64,000 bases of DNA from Blasia pusilla (GCA_050084515.1 CM114271.1:4278001-4342000); one strand, 5' to 3'. Numbered from the stretch's first letter, positions 9,962-22,155 are shown. Numbers and translations: made by a program. Notes: generated from the letters alone by a model not told the origin.

Positions 9962-12202
9962 TCATTTGGTGGGCTCGGAGAGTAAAAGAAAAAGCTCCTC
10001 GTCTGTCACGGGTCCCAGTTCCAAAGCACAATCCAGAGGAGATTTGCCCCAGCCGTCAGCAGCCGTTGGACTGGCTCCCCGCATCACTAATAGCTTCGCA
10101 CAGAAATTCTTGCCATAAATGACACAGTGATGAAGAGGAGTTCTACCAGATCGATCACGTACATTTACACGAGCGCCATACTGGAGGAGCATCTCTATCA
10201 TTGCCAGATCACCAGTTTGGCAGGCCAAATGCAGGAGAGTGCATCCCCACGCGTTGTCTTCAAACTCTTCTTCGGTGTCAGCCCCTTGTGATCCATGATC
10301 CACGTGTAGTCCCATTGCTTGCTCGTGTGTTGTATTTGCGTCCGCCGATTGAATAATCAAAAGTCTCAGCGCCATCTGCTTGTTGTTCGCTACAACCGCA
10401 TCCCAAATGCAGGACGCCACGCTCGCTCCCTGAGGAAGGCTCTCTACTACCTTCCGTAGGAAACGTTTATCAACATACTTGGAGTGTATGAATCTCTCTT
10501 TGATAGCAATAGGATCTCGAGGCAGGGGTTTCGATAGGACGTCCTTGTGCTCGATGTGAACGCTGCCACTCCTCTCAAATCTTCTGGAACTGCTGTTAGA
10601 GCGCCCAAGATCTTCCTCCCAAATTGAATTCGCAAAAACATTGCCAACCGACAAAAAAAACGCAATCACGGATGGATCCCAAACTTTCACATCAAGGGTC
10701 AAAGAGCGCATCTTAGAAATGTGTACACCAAGATTTCGATGAATACCCGCACATTCTATACAAAGTAAGATTCCCAGATTTAGAGAAGCCCAATCTGGAT
10801 CCGGAGCACCACAATCAGCGCAAAACTCATTCCCTTGAACAGCTCGCAAGATGTCCAACGGCTTCTCTTGACGTTCACGGTATTCACAGCTTCTTCGATG
10901 TGAAGAGATACTCAAGGAACCAGTCTCCTCAAAGAGTGAATGTTCCGAGTCCAAGGCGAAACTGCTAGAGCTGCTGTTAATAGGCCTCTGATCTGTGATC
11001 TGGGAATTCAGGAGTGAAGCTATTACTCCGGTGATCTTGTCAATCCAATCCATCCTGTCCAGTGCGTTTTCAGCCTGCAGAGTGTAGCTTTTGGAAGGAG
11101 ATATGATCCGGAAACAGAAACGAAGGTCCGTCTGCTCTGCATCCATCTTTATTGTGGATGTCAGCAAGTTGACCGTATGATGAGCGATAGTCTTCTCATC
11201 CGTTGGTTTGCCCCACTGCTTCCGATAGTAGTACAACTTCCCGAAACTGTCCAGAACAAAAAATCTTCTCTTCCAATCTCCACGCAAGTTTGTGGAGCGC
11301 TTGAGAAGGTAACCCTGTTTGATAGTTTGAACCTTTCCCCCCGGCGTCGATTGCATCACCGCCTCAATTAACCTATGTGAGCTCCTCCCAACGGTTTGAA
11401 TTCCATCACCCGCAGTAGAGACATCGGTCTTACTAAAGGACCTTTGATTCTCACGCTCCATTCGTCGAGTAAACTCCTGCATTCTGTCGGCGAGTGCTGC
11501 CTGCTCATAATTCGCTCTCTGCCTAGATTGCTGCGCGTATGCTAGCACCTGATGGATGTACGGCTCCATCTGATGGAGCAACTCATATCCCTGTTTGAAA
11601 TACCGTAAGTGCGCATCCATGCATTCGCTAACCGCTTCGAGAAACTCAAACTTCTTCTTGGCCTCAAGATTTGACAGAGCAGATACCAGATTAAACCGAG
11701 CTTGTTCGAACGAACTTCTCGCAATTCGCAGGTCCTCTTCAGCCTCGATCACGACGTCCACTTTGGCATCCTTTCTCAGATTCAAGAACTTAACTCGCAC
11801 CTGATCATAGTGCAGGCTCGATTTTTCAAATCGCTTGCGGAGCTCTTTGACCTCATGAAGATCGAGGCTTACGAACTGCGTTAGGCGATCCTCTAACGTC
11901 TGTTCAACTTGAGAGCGGAGAACTTCTTTGTAGGTACCAATCTCCCGCAATGCTATAGTGAATTTCGTCATCACCGGCCCTCCAACGGCTATGCTGATTG
12001 GATCATCCAGGCCTCCGCCGAAACTTTCTAGCGCATTCGCGAACGCAATGTCTCCATCGTACGCCTCTCCTAGGACTTCGGAGTATTTGCGACAGCCTTT
12101 GTGGAACTTCTGACATCTCTCCCTCAAGGCCTCTGCAGTCTCCTCGAGTGCTAAGATCTGCTTCCTAAACATGGGAGAGTCATCTAGCTTGGAAAACTGC
12201 AT
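9962..12202 (-). CDS. AGD3/VAN3-like ARF GTPase-activating protein (BAR-PH-ArfGAP-ankyrin), intronless
   Basis: Predicted 746-aa protein that stimulates GTP hydrolysis by ARF small GTPases during vesicle formation; plant relatives (AGD1-4, VAN3/SFC) act at trans-Golgi/endosomal membranes. Domains: N-terminal BAR helices about 1-230, opening with the family start MQFSKLDDSPMFRKQ; PH domain about 293-396 (QGYLLKRSTNLRGDW); ArfGAP zinc finger with Cys461, 464, 481 and 484 spaced CX2CX16CX2C, then arginine finger 489 in IHRNLGVH; ankyrin repeats about 652-740. I chose the ATG at 12,202 because family proteins begin there; the frame stays open upstream to an ATG at 12,322 (40 extra residues, unlike the family). 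The frame is unbroken through all domains without any intron, while Arabidopsis relatives have many, which suggests a retrocopy. It shows no damage, so it is probably functional or young. Confidence 0.93.
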   Translation of the reverse strand: MQFSKLDDSPMFRKQILALEETAEALRERCQKFHKGCRKYSEVLGEAYDGDIAFANALESFGGGLDDPISIAVGGPVMTKFTIALREIGTYKEVLRSQVEQTLEDRLTQFVSLDLHEVKELRKRFEKSSLHYDQVRVKFLNLRKDAKVDVVIEAEEDLRIARSSFEQARFNLVSALSNLEAKKKFEFLEAVSECMDAHLRYFKQGYELLHQMEPYIHQVLAYAQQSRQRANYEQAALADRMQEFTRRMERENQRSFSKTDVSTAGDGIQTVGRSSHRLIEAVMQSTPGGKVQTIKQGYLLKRSTNLRGDWKRRFFVLDSFGKLYYYRKQWGKPTDEKTIAHHTVNLLTSTIKMDAEQTDLRFCFRIISPSKSYTLQAENALDRMDWIDKITGVIASLLNSQITDQRPINSSSSSFALDSEHSLFEETGSLSISSHRRSCEYRERQEKPLDILRAVQGNEFCADCGAPDPDWASLNLGILLCIECAGIHRNLGVHISKMRSLTLDVKVWDPSVIAFFLSVGNVFANSIWEEDLGRSNSSSRRFERSGSVHIEHKDVLSKPLPRDPIAIKERFIHSKYVDKRFLRKVVESLPQGASVASCIWDAVVANNKQMALRLLIIQSADANTTHEQAMGLHVDHGSQGADTEEEFEDNAWGCTLLHLACQTGDLAMIEMLLQYGARVNVRDRSGRTPLHHCVIYGKNFCAKLLVMRGASPTAADGWGKSPLDCALELGPVTDEELFLLLSEPTK

Positions 12203-12560
12203 GACCGCTTCTAAGTTGGAAGAATGTATTTGCATAGAAGCAGACTGTGATGATCTCCAGCTGCTTTCTTCACCAATCTCACACCTGTTTCTTTCTTGTC
12301 GAGAGAACCCTACCGCACTCAATGCGTCTGGCCTTTCAACTTGCTGTTCAAGAATCTAGGTCTTCTTCGTTCTATCCCTCCTCCTCCCAATTCTGATTAC
12401 GTTTCTTTCTTCGCACTGATCCCTTCTGCTCCTGCTTCCTGTCTCCAAGATCTTGCCTAAACAAGCACGCAAGATGTGGCGGTACGGTTATCCAATGTCC
12501 CCGACGTTTGCCAACACTACATTTCACGTTACGACAGACTATCAGTATATCTTTCGATAG
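12203..12560 (-). promoter_or_regulatory. Putative 5' leader and promoter side of the ARF-GAP gene
   Basis: Upstream of the chosen start codon the sequence stays open for 120 nt and then becomes mixed. No convincing TATA box can be placed for the minus strand. Called only because it lies 5' of an intact gene. Confidence 0.3.
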
Positions 12561-13862
12561 TGTACAGGGCCCTGGGGTTCAACAAGGGTGAAACATGAAA
12601 CTACGCTTTTGCTTCGGTTTCCTCCTCATGATCCAGCTCAGCTTCGTACCTCCCCCCGCCCCCCCCCCCCGCACTGTGCACCTTCAGCTCGTTGGATCTC
12701 TGACGCACTTTCCTTTATAATGTCCCTTCCTCCCCTCCCTCGCGACAATCGACGGCGCACCGTCATATCCCAGCCTGCCCCTGATCTGCCTTCAACGGCG
12801 CACCGACAACCCCGCTCTCCGTCAACTTGCCCGCGCCAGAAATGGCAACGCGCGGCCCCACCGTCACCGTCTCGGCGCTGCAACATACCGTTGGCATTTC
12901 CCACTCCCCGGCATATCCTCCCCGCTCCTCGTGGAATTTTCTTTAGGGGGTTGTTTTTTCTGAGAGACGGACTCTCACCCACAGTCGTTCCTCGACATGC
13001 GGAGCCTAAAAGCTACTGCAGTTGAAGCAGCGATCCTTGTCGCCACCACGGAGGAAGCAGGTTGCAGTACAACGCGGCGTAGTGGGGAAAAAACTGGCAC
13101 GCAGTTGAGAGCCGTTATCACAGGGCTGGGGGCGGATGTGCGAAGGCCTGGAGCCGACGCGCTGTTCCCGTCATACGGCCTGAGTGCCGAGGAAGACGCT
13201 TACTAGTACCTACAGTAGATTGCGCTCCCCGACATGGGGGGAGGAACATGTAATGTGTAACATGTATAAGTGCGTTCAATGAATCCGGGAAAGAAGATGA
13301 CATGGAGATTCGTTCCGGATTCTTCGGGGTCGTTGTCTCGGGGCGAGGGCGTCTCGCACAAGTAAGAGATATGCTTCTGTCCAAGATGAGCATGCGTGTA
13401 TTTCTGGGCCAACGCTACCAGGGAGTAAAGGTTCCGCATATCAAGACATCTGAGAATTTGAAACCGAGGAGGAAACGCCGCTTTAGTGCACCGGCAGTAG
13501 TGGCATTCCCGATTGTCGCACATGTGTCCGCTCCGTGAGTGGATATCAGGCCAAGTCACTGCAGTCATCATGTGCAGCTCAACAGCGGCGCCCGCACTCC
13601 ACATCGCGTCGATGGCTGTGGCGGGCAGGTCGACGAATGTCCAGTGAGTGAGTAGATCGGTTGTAAGAATTAGCTCTCCGTTGCGGCGTCTGCTAGGAAT
13701 CCAACTTGCATTAAGCGGCCCACGAACTGATTCGAGAGTACTCTCCGGAGTCACCTGCAAGTAGGAGGCTACAGTCCCAGATTCGAAGAGCGCTTAGAAT
13801 GGATCGAGAAACTATACATCCGACAAAACCTTATAAATAGATCAACATCTACACTCTTTAAA
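12561..13862. other. GC-rich region, no assignable gene
   Basis: GC-rich with a C-run near 12,657-12,670. An open frame at 12,588-13,025 (plus) is Pro/Arg/Ser-rich and looks compositional. A 185-codon frame at 13,203-13,760 (minus) has several His/Cys residues (for example CDNRECHYCRC) but matches no family I know. Either may be chance in GC-rich DNA, or part of a 5' region transcribed away from the ARF-GAP gene. No CDS is called. Confidence 0.4.
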
Positions 13863-13930
13863 TCTGTCAATGCACGAATTTACTAAATCTGTCGATGCAA
13901 GACTTTACTAAACCTGTCAATGCACGATCA
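13863..13930. repeat. 25-bp tandem repeat, about 2.7 copies
   Basis: Units beginning YCTGTCRATGCA start near 13,863, 13,888 and 13,913, period 25, with a few substitutions. Confidence 0.8.
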
Positions 13931-15643
13931 AGAAAGAGATTGGTGTGACCATGTGGATTTGTGATCATTGGACTTGTGAGGAGGAAAGCACCACTGCTCC
14001 GAAAATCACATGCGAGGCACCAACCGAAGCGAAACAGTGGGCATTTATATCGGAGGGCTAGAAAGGAAGAAGCGTACAGGGAGAAGAGGCATCGAATGCG
14101 AGAATTCGCTTCACCATTAGGAAGCACGGACGGGAAAAAATGATATTGTAAAAGTGCTGCAAATGTTAAAGAAAAACATAGAAAAAATGAACTCGCGTCG
14201 TCACCTAGTATCGCATCTGTCCAAAAGTACAGCTGTCGAGACGACGACAGATGGAAAATAAGATTTCCAGAATGGCGTCAAAGCATGGTAGGAATCTAGA
14301 AAGAAAAGCCGCGACAGGGTTTTCTCTCAAAAGCACTACAGTCATAAGAATCCCAACGCACGGGACGATCGCAAACACTGTGAGCTGCGTTCGCAATCAC
14401 AGGCGTTGAGATTGCCAAATAAAAGTGTTTAACCTAGGAGATGGACGTTCGAATGGCACGGTGTTGAGGAAATGCACATCATGTCTTCGCAGACCGAACG
14501 TCACATAGCCGTGGATTAGGTCGAATCTACCTTTACTCTAAAACTTTAAATGCTCAAGCGTTGGATGCACGTGGATATTCGGCGTTCTGCGAACACGATC
14601 TAGCGGATCAAAGTAAGTCGAAGCTGAGCCGCAATAAGGAAGAGAAATATCAAACACGGCTTGCACCTTGGGGAAACCAACTGCGGTGAAAATCTAGCCG
14701 AATCGCACTTTCTTCTCTCAAGTGACTCCTGTCCTCGGCTAGACGTTAATGTTACACGGCGGCTTAACAGAAAGGTTTTCTTGGCACTCACACACTTCAC
14801 GCGGATTCAGCTGTAAGTTGTACTCGAAGTAGGCATGTCAAACAGAACTATCACTCAGAAATGGGATCAACAAGAAGTGAGAAAAAGTTTCATTTCCACC
14901 TTTAGTACCACAATTTGAACGGCGAGGTTGTTGCTTGTAATCGAGGACAATAACAAGGCGTGTGGCCTGCCGGCATTACAAATGAATGAGAATCTTTTAA
15001 CATTCATTTAATACACAATCGACCCAAGCTTGCTTCACAAGAAACAAACTACGAGTCGGTGGGACGCACAGGATTGATTACGAAAGCCAATGAGGTTTGC
15101 TTTGGAGTTACATGCTGACAAGCAATAAGCAAGCGCACGCACCGTTGTTCGCTCGCTCTCGAGGGAAGAGACAGAAACATTACTGAAAAGCCCCATTCAT
15201 AAATCAACAACAAGAAAAATCCTTCTCACGAGACGCAAGAGAGAAAACTGTCTTGCCACGACCAAATATCTTCACCTCCATGATAGGAGTACATTCATCT
15301 GACGATCTGTACTCCGTAGTCCCTAAGCTTGAAATGACTGGCATTCTTCCTGTGCAATTTTCGCATTATGGAGATTGCCATCTCGAGTAGACATACAATT
15401 CATAGCGCGTCATTAGTGACGGGCTCTGGTTTGACAGACCCTCCCGAGGTGTGCCCTGATTGCGGAAGATTGAAGCCTGCAAGGCCTTGAACAAAATTCG
15501 CCAACCATAGTTGCCATCAACTCATTGCGAGTATCATGATGAAGTGACGCAAAGCTGAAAGATAGGAACTTACCACTGGCTGTCCCAATTTGCAGACAGT
15601 CGGAGTTCAGCAGAGGCCAGGTCACAGACACGACCATCGTAAC
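13931..15643. other. No gene recognised
   Basis: Only short open frames. A good donor-like site (CCAGTG|GTAAGT on the minus strand, near 15,574) hints that minus-strand exons may extend down from the small gene at 15.6-16.2 kb, but no domain supports this. Confidence 0.4.
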
Positions 15644-16183
15644 TCAACGGGTGTTCACAGGTTTAGTTGTAAATTTCTCGAATTCATACAGAGGAATTAC
15701 AGAAAGGCCAGCTGACGCAGGAAACTTGGAATGCTTTCGTGGTTTGGCTATCCTTCTTAGCCATCCTTCAAGGTGAATAGCAGTAGAGTGTCGTAGTGCT
15801 TGGTGAATTGGATGTTCTATATGGTCAACAGGTCGTTCGTTCTCAAAGATTTCGTAATCCTGGAGCAATTGTGTTCACATTAGTCTAGTCCATCATCAAG
15901 TAGCGAGATTGCATCAGTTGGCGATACGCAGTCAGCCGTCTGTGTGCCACGCATCGATTAATCATGACCAGAAAGAGGATAGAAGCAACTGGGTATTTCA
16001 GATTTGCAAAAACTTTTGTCAGTTGCGTACCTTACTTTCTGCCAGCAAGGAATACTTTGTTGATACTCTGACAAACAACAATCCTTCGATGTGAGTTGTT
16101 GCAGCCAAGATTTTTAAATTATTTGCAAGGCCATTACCTTGCTTTAGGTCTACTCTTCTTTTGACGCCAAAAACTTCAGCCAT
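15644..16183 (-). CDS. Possible small three-exon gene, unknown function
   Basis: A spliced model on the minus strand: exon 1 16,183-16,138 (starts MAEVFGVKRR), exon 2 16,083-16,031, exon 3 15,859-15,644 ending in TGA. Junctions keep frame: G|GTAATG donor, CGAAG acceptor, AAG|GTACGC donor and GCTCCAG acceptor. The result is a basic protein of about 104 aa with exon 3 holding 71 residues (begins DYEIFENERP). I do not recognise it and see no signal peptide or membrane span. The first acceptor is weak, and the gene could be longer or use other exons. It lies in DNA with little repeat content, next to an AT-rich upstream region, which is compatible with a host gene. Confidence 0.3.
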
Positions 16184-16309
16184 CTTCCTGATCGAAGCGC
16201 ACACTCACGATTACTCGGGATTGAAAATCTCTATCACCGCTTTCTTCTCCTTTGGAGCCTCTTCGGGGCCGATTTCGGTGAGTTTTCGTTTTCCTTTCCA
16301 TCCCGGTTT

Positions 16310-17296
16310 CTATTAAAGTTTTCTGTCATTATACATTTCGAAATAATACTTATTTTATTATAGAAATAAACCTCAAAAGAATTTTATTACAATTTAATTA
16401 CTTGCAAGAATTTTTTAAATAATTTATCATTAAATTTTTTTAATGTATTGCATAATTTTTTAATTAAAAAATAATAATTGAAAAATAAAATTCAACACCC
16501 GTAATCGATTTCACTCCCCATGAGAGTTTGAAAATACTTACTTTTCTCACCAAAATAATTTTGAATAATTATTTTTAAAATTTTAATTAGCTGATTAATT
16601 TCCATTTTCCATTCAAATTCATTTTACTTCCGAAAATATCACATGAGAAAGTTTTTTATTATTTAAAAATAATCGAAAATTTTATTTAACCCTTCCAAAA
16701 AATTTAGAAAGCTTCTATTCCATTTCCATTAGAATATACTTTTCCTTCCCATCAAATATGAGTCAAAGAAGAAAGTTCTATATATTTTATATTTCTTATT
16801 TATCTTGTTATTATTTACAATATACACTTTTTATGATCCATTATAATATATTGTAATATTTATATTATATTATAAAATAAGAATATTAATTTTTCATTCA
16901 ATTTCATGTTTCTAACCATCAAATAAGGTTTAGGAAACAATTTGAACCCATCTACCCATGGTACTATTTTATCTTATTATCTTACTATTTTTTCTATATA
17001 TGCATATGGGTTCGCCCATTATAATGTAGATAACAAAAAATAAGCGACAATAAATATAATCTAAACCATTAATTTATAATATATACAATTATTTATATTA
17101 TAATATCATTTACATCTTTCCTTATGACACATGATTGTTTGTCTTACTAGCTAATAACACACATAATAAAAATTTCTCAACTATTATTGTCATTCTAAAT
17201 TGATTTGAAAGGTTTTTAGGGTTAGTCAAGTCATTGCTCACGGTAATTATAGATATTAATAGAAATAACTTGTGCATCGTATGGGCCTTTACTAGT
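16310..17296 (+). mobile_element. AT-rich Helitron-like non-autonomous element
   Basis: About 1 kb of very AT-rich DNA, much richer than either flank. Its right edge reads 'cttgtgcatcgtatgggcc' then TTTACTAG|T, resembling the plant Helitron 3' end (short GC hairpin, then CTAG before a T); the hairpin is degenerate. The left edge has TCTATTAAAG near 16,310, resembling a Helitron 5' end but not preceded by A. No Rep/helicase coding is present. Confidence 0.4.
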
Positions 17297-17868
17297 ATAT
17301 TATTATTAGAGAGTTTCCCTCCGATTTTCTCACTCCTCTCCTTCTACTATGTGGTATTTTTACTAGTAACATGTTAAGAATTTAGAATCACTTCGGAAGT
17401 CAATCAAATTAAGGCAAATTAGGAGTATGTGGGATAGATTTGGGAGGAATTTAAGAGGCTATTTAAGGGGAATTTGAGAGCTAATTCCTCCCAATAGTAG
17501 TGCATAGTGTCTTTGATTTGTTTGAGTTCATAGTAGGTGTCTTAGTCCATTGCAATGTGCGCTCTAGTGGAATGTGAGAGGTAAATTTAGATTAGGAGGA
17601 GACACGTGGCCGAGATATTCACAACAACGGGGTAATCTTGGGATACCTACGTACTAGCAACATAGTGGACACGATGTATGCCAACGATTAGGATTGGATC
17701 CTATCACAAGCAAGATAGGGGACATATGCTTTAAGAGTTTGAGAGCCTAAGGATGGTAGAATGCAAGTGGTGCTTCGTCTTCTTAGAGAGCATATTTGGT
17801 GCAACATGCTCACGAGGAATAGGAGCATTTTGGGATATAGCGTACATATAGCTTGCTCTAGTTACAAT
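17297..17868. other. No gene recognised; left flank of the duplicated block
   Basis: Mixed sequence with short frames. It ends where strong similarity to 39,088 onward begins. Confidence 0.4.
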
Positions 17869-18240
17869 ATTGGTGGCGAGGCACGCAGACAAATGTATAA
17901 TAGTTTGTTGCCTTGTGTATGGTATGTGTTCAGGTGCGAGTATTGTACAATGTTATGACTCCACAATTGCATCCACTATAGATCTTGGGTTTAGGCTACC
18001 GATGGAATTTAGATTTTGCAAGGCCTTTACTATTGAAGAAGTGCCACAATCATTATTTTTTGGTGAGGATCGAATAGTATAACGAATACTTCTTGAAGTG
18101 AATAGAGTTGGTTAGATTATTTGACAAGGTGAGTGAGGGAGTAGTGTATGCACTCCTCAATCGAGTGTAGATTCAATTTGGTGTACCACTAAAAGTGTTG
18201 ACGAACCATGGATGCTTGTGGATGGAGAGGCAAAGGTGGG
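17869..18240 (+). pseudogene. Ty3/gypsy integrase fragment (copy 1)
   Basis: Nucleotides align with the zinc-finger-to-core part of the integrase of element A (the 'vArCxVC', 'PQLHPLPIMGLG' and 'VLTDQG' neighbourhoods), but the frame is shifted and stops are frequent. Orientation is plus, opposite to element A, so it comes from another, older insertion. The same fragment begins copy 2 at 39,088. Confidence 0.75.
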
Positions 18241-18739
18241 AATGAGATGAAAAAAACGTTTTTCATCACAAATAAGTCTATCCTATGGATGGAAATATTT
18301 TTGTCTATGAGATACAAGTTTTTATAGGAGATGTTTTTGTAATTACTTGCCTCCATGTCTAGACTCCATTGTTGAATGTGTTAGCCTAATGCTTTGTGTG
18401 TGTGGTTAGTAACGATATGCACATATGTGTACAACAACACAATCCTCATGACTAACAACAAAGAGGACGTGATTAAAAATCACCACAAAAGATTATGAAC
18501 TTTCTTCCAAATGAAAAGTCTCTTGAATGAGCGAAACATTCCCATAATGACCTAAAATGCATAGTGATCTTCCCCCTCTACAAAGCATATTAAAGCTAAG
18601 CCCCCTTTAGCAACAAGAAAGTTTGCACATGTCTCACACGTCCTTAAGAGAGTTTGGATACATAGAGCTAGCTCGACTTACGACTAATGGGACATTCGTA
18701 TCTCTCACAAAGTATGAATGTCGCACTTGGACCAGGAAA

Positions 18740-19130
18740 TAAGTGTAAAATATAAATATAAAAAAGGATGGGAAACCCATGATGATATAAATGAGGGGGC
18801 ATAGAGAGGGAAAAAAAACCATAAGGGGCCAAAACCGGCCCCGAAGAGAAAGAAGGGGGTCTTCCCCAGCAACCAAAATCACCAATAGCAGAGACAATAT
18901 GAGCAACACCTAGAGAACTATAACTACAACTAAGTGGGCCTCTAGCATTGGCATCTCCAACCGCCAAAGCTTGCTGCAAAAATCCATTTGCCTGGGCACG
19001 TTGCGAAACTATGGAGATCCGTTGTTTACAATAAAATATCGCAGTGGCTAAGGACAATCCATTTCTTGACCGGAGATATGGGCGCTATCCGTAACCCATT
19101 TCTGGACCGGAGAGGATGAAAACAATCCGT
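18740..19130. other. Segment present only in block copy 1
   Basis: Between 'accaggaaa' and 'acggacttcaaatggg' copy 1 has about 390 bp where copy 2 has about 35 bp. It contains two 'catttcttgaccgg/catttctggaccgg' style words. No terminal repeats or target duplication were recognised, so it may be an insertion in copy 1 or a deletion-replacement in copy 2. Confidence 0.6.
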
Positions 19131-19427
19131 AAGGTCTACAATGTCTACGTACGGACTTCAAATGGGTCTTTGCTTAAGTCGAGGGAGTGCTGAAACGGAC
19201 GACGAGGGGGCTACTTAAGCGTAGAGGATCGGGAAAATCGATTGGAAAACGCAGCGGAGTCTGAAACGGGCGAGGAGGGAGGAGCTGTTTAAGCGTAGAG
19301 GAGCGGGGAAATCGTGTAAAGTACAGCGGAGAGTAGTCGGGGCAGGTCGAATACTGATCGACTGAGTGAAGTTTCCACGAGCACGAAGAGGAGGGTCGCA
19401 GGTCCCACACCATCCAGAGCAGCAATC

Positions 19428-22155
19428 ATGGTCTTGAAGCTCTACGGCGAGTTTACTTCCCAGCCTTGCAGGGCTGTTGCAGTTTTTCTGAAGTAACATC
19501 TCTTATCCTCATGTTCAGCTGAATGAAGGGATTATGCTGTGTAGTACCCTGCCTTATTGTTTGTCTTGTGAAATTCTTTCGAAGTCGTACATGCTCAACA
19601 CGCGTATCAGTACGCTCGCAGTAGGAGTTATTTTACATCCTGAGAGGGTCCCTTTTTGTTGTTAGTATCGTCGAAGATACTCGGAAAGTGCTATATGTAC
19701 GATGGAAGAGTTACGCAACTCAACTTGTTACCAATTCTCCACATTGTTCTTATGTCGTATCACAAGTCAGGACACCATAATTCTTGTTGAGTTGGCCATA
19801 CTTTCATTCGGCAATGTTGGTTCTCTGCTTTATTTGGCTCAAAATAGTTCAATTTGTAGTCCACAATTCTGGAAGCGGTGTAGTTCGTGGATTTGGAATG
19901 TAGCTTCGGCCAGCCTCTTCCAACTGGCCTATCGAAAATTTTGATGGAACATGCGTTGATTAAGAGGGTGTAATATTTTGATTTTGTAGTCAATCGTTAC
20001 TTTAGGCAAATGATTTTAGCCGTTTTCTCTGATGGACAAGCTACCTTTCTTGGACATTGAATCAGGCATTTAGATGAGTGTGCTAGCCAATCAAGAAATG
20101 CTGTCACTATTGCAACTTATCGAGTCATTACCTCCTGGAACCTGTAATGCAGAGTCAACAATATCGAATACGATTTCAACATTGTGCACCTTGGGAAACT
20201 CGAGCATAGAAGCCCCGCGTTCTTAGGTGCGGTTTATGCGGCCCTTTGCGGAGTTCCCCTATTGCCTTTTCAAGCTTTTAGAGATCGATTTCAAATTATC
20301 TAACTGCTGTCATCTTATGAGTGGATGCTAAGCTGAAAGATGTGATTTATATCCAGCGGAAATCTGCAAAGATGATCGTAACTTCAAGCTGTCATCATAC
20401 GACACCTCGCATCTGTAACGCTAGACTGAGTTCCTGCCAAGAGTAACAGAAGAGTAGTAGACAATACAATTTTTTCGCTTCCATGTCCTGCCGAAATTGG
20501 CCTTGTTACTTTTCAAGAGAGTGCGCAATTCGGACTAGTATCATGGAAGTTGCCCCACGTAGTAGTTCTCTGTCAGCAAAGGTTTAAGTCTAAGAACGTT
20601 TTTCACGTTGCCTCTTCCAATGTTGTCAATCCTATGGGGCAAATACCAGCCATCGATGATGATGGTTTTTGTCTTGCCGAAGGGTGATTCCTGAAAACCT
20701 AGGTCCTTGAATGTGGGACATGCCAATGGTTTGACTGTGATATGTCGTCGCAGGATAGTCTCAATGATAGATGTGGAACAACATTTCCCCTCTGTATATT
20801 GCATTCGTGAATGGTAGATGTAGAACAACATTTTTCCGGATAATGCATTCGTGGTCGACCTGAGGTTCGTGTATGTCGAGGCAGTTCAAGGAATTCCTGT
20901 TACAATTTGTATGTCTTAACGTGTCAAATGAATGTTACATGAGAAAAGCTGTCTAGAATAGAGTACCGTGTTTCTGATTCCCTCTGGAATTTGTCATATC
21001 TTTGATCGGCTCGACGAGAAAACATGAGTCTCACCCGGTGGCAGCGCTTTGGATGTTGCTGGATTGTTCCAAAAGTTGCCACGACATGTGACGTCTGAAT
21101 ATGATTGATTTGATGTATACATTGTGAAAGAGGTTTTCTAATTTGGGCTACGTCTGTGTTTGGCACGTTACAATTTTGAAATACCTCTTGCTACACGCTC
21201 TGTACCCGCTCACTGGTGAGTCCAAGCGTTTCATTCCTTCGCTTCTGACACCGAAATCCCAAAACGCCGTTCAGTCATAGCGGAAGTCGACGAGCTTCTC
21301 TCCTTGTCTTTGGCATGAGAACAGCAGATTTCTGATTGAAGACAAATTCTGGGGCCTGCTTTAATTGCAATAGTGTGTCAGGTGTGTGAAGTGTGAAAGG
21401 TTTGTTTTTAGATCAAACTTTAGGACCTTACAAGAAACGGTATATGTATGGGTACACACTAGAAATTGCTCAGTATTAGCTGATGAACTTGAAGATTTTT
21501 CCGAGACAGGTACCCTGCAGATGTGAAGCAAAGGGCTAAACTAGACTGGATATTGGACTGGTACCATTCCAATCTTCGTAAAACTGCATGTAAGACTCTG
21601 TAAGTCTGTATTCTATTCGAGCTTTTGTTTGATACCCCTGAGATATTCTCATTATGAATCATTGCTTGTCGATGGATCACTTCAACTAGATCTTTACTGT
21701 TTAAGACGTTTTCCACACGGTTTCAGCGCCAATGTATGGATTACTTTTGACTTTGAGACGGCGATGACGTTCTCTAGAGTTCATTGAAGCCAATTGGTTA
21801 ACGGCGGATGGCCCTTTAGTGCCACTGAGCCGTCCTTGGCCGAATGTTTTTTAGCCCCTCTTCGACTCCATCACGCTAATTATAGTTGTCCTAAATTTGT
21901 GGATAATTCCGTCGGATTTTGTTTAGGTGTGAGTGTGAAACTAATGAGCGATCTGTGATTTCCTTCCTCCGGATCTTGTGCTTTATGCGGACGTGGGGGC
22001 TGGATTGCAGTTGCTGAACAAGGAAGGTCAGGAAGCGGCGCTCGGTAAAAGGGAGAAAATCAAACTGTGGGCCAAAGCATTTAGATAAATCCGCACTATG
22101 CAGAAGTGTGTGATCTGGGAAACGGCGAAAGGTCAAGAAAACACATGCCAACTAT
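19428..22155 (+). pseudogene. Theta-class glutathione S-transferase pseudogene (block copy 1)
   Basis: Exon 1 (19,428-19,492, MVLKLYGEFTSQPCRA) and exon 2 (20,153-20,226) are intact with good splice sites and equal those of copy 2. Exon 3 (about 20,627-20,690) has lost its acceptor: GTGCAGCTGTC in copy 2 is GTTGTC here. The C-terminal exon near 21,725-21,840 lacks several short segments, including the MGEKAIRD-coding part and the ADLVLVCEVEQ end with its GTAAGT donor. The last exon (about 22,010-22,155) is frameshifted. The lesions are many deletions of a few to ~40 bp, so no theta GST can be made. Confidence 0.85.

Noticed and set aside
12588-13025. 145-codon Pro/Arg-rich frame next to the ARF-GAP gene
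   Set aside because: Composition follows local GC-richness, and an overlapping minus frame is equally open.
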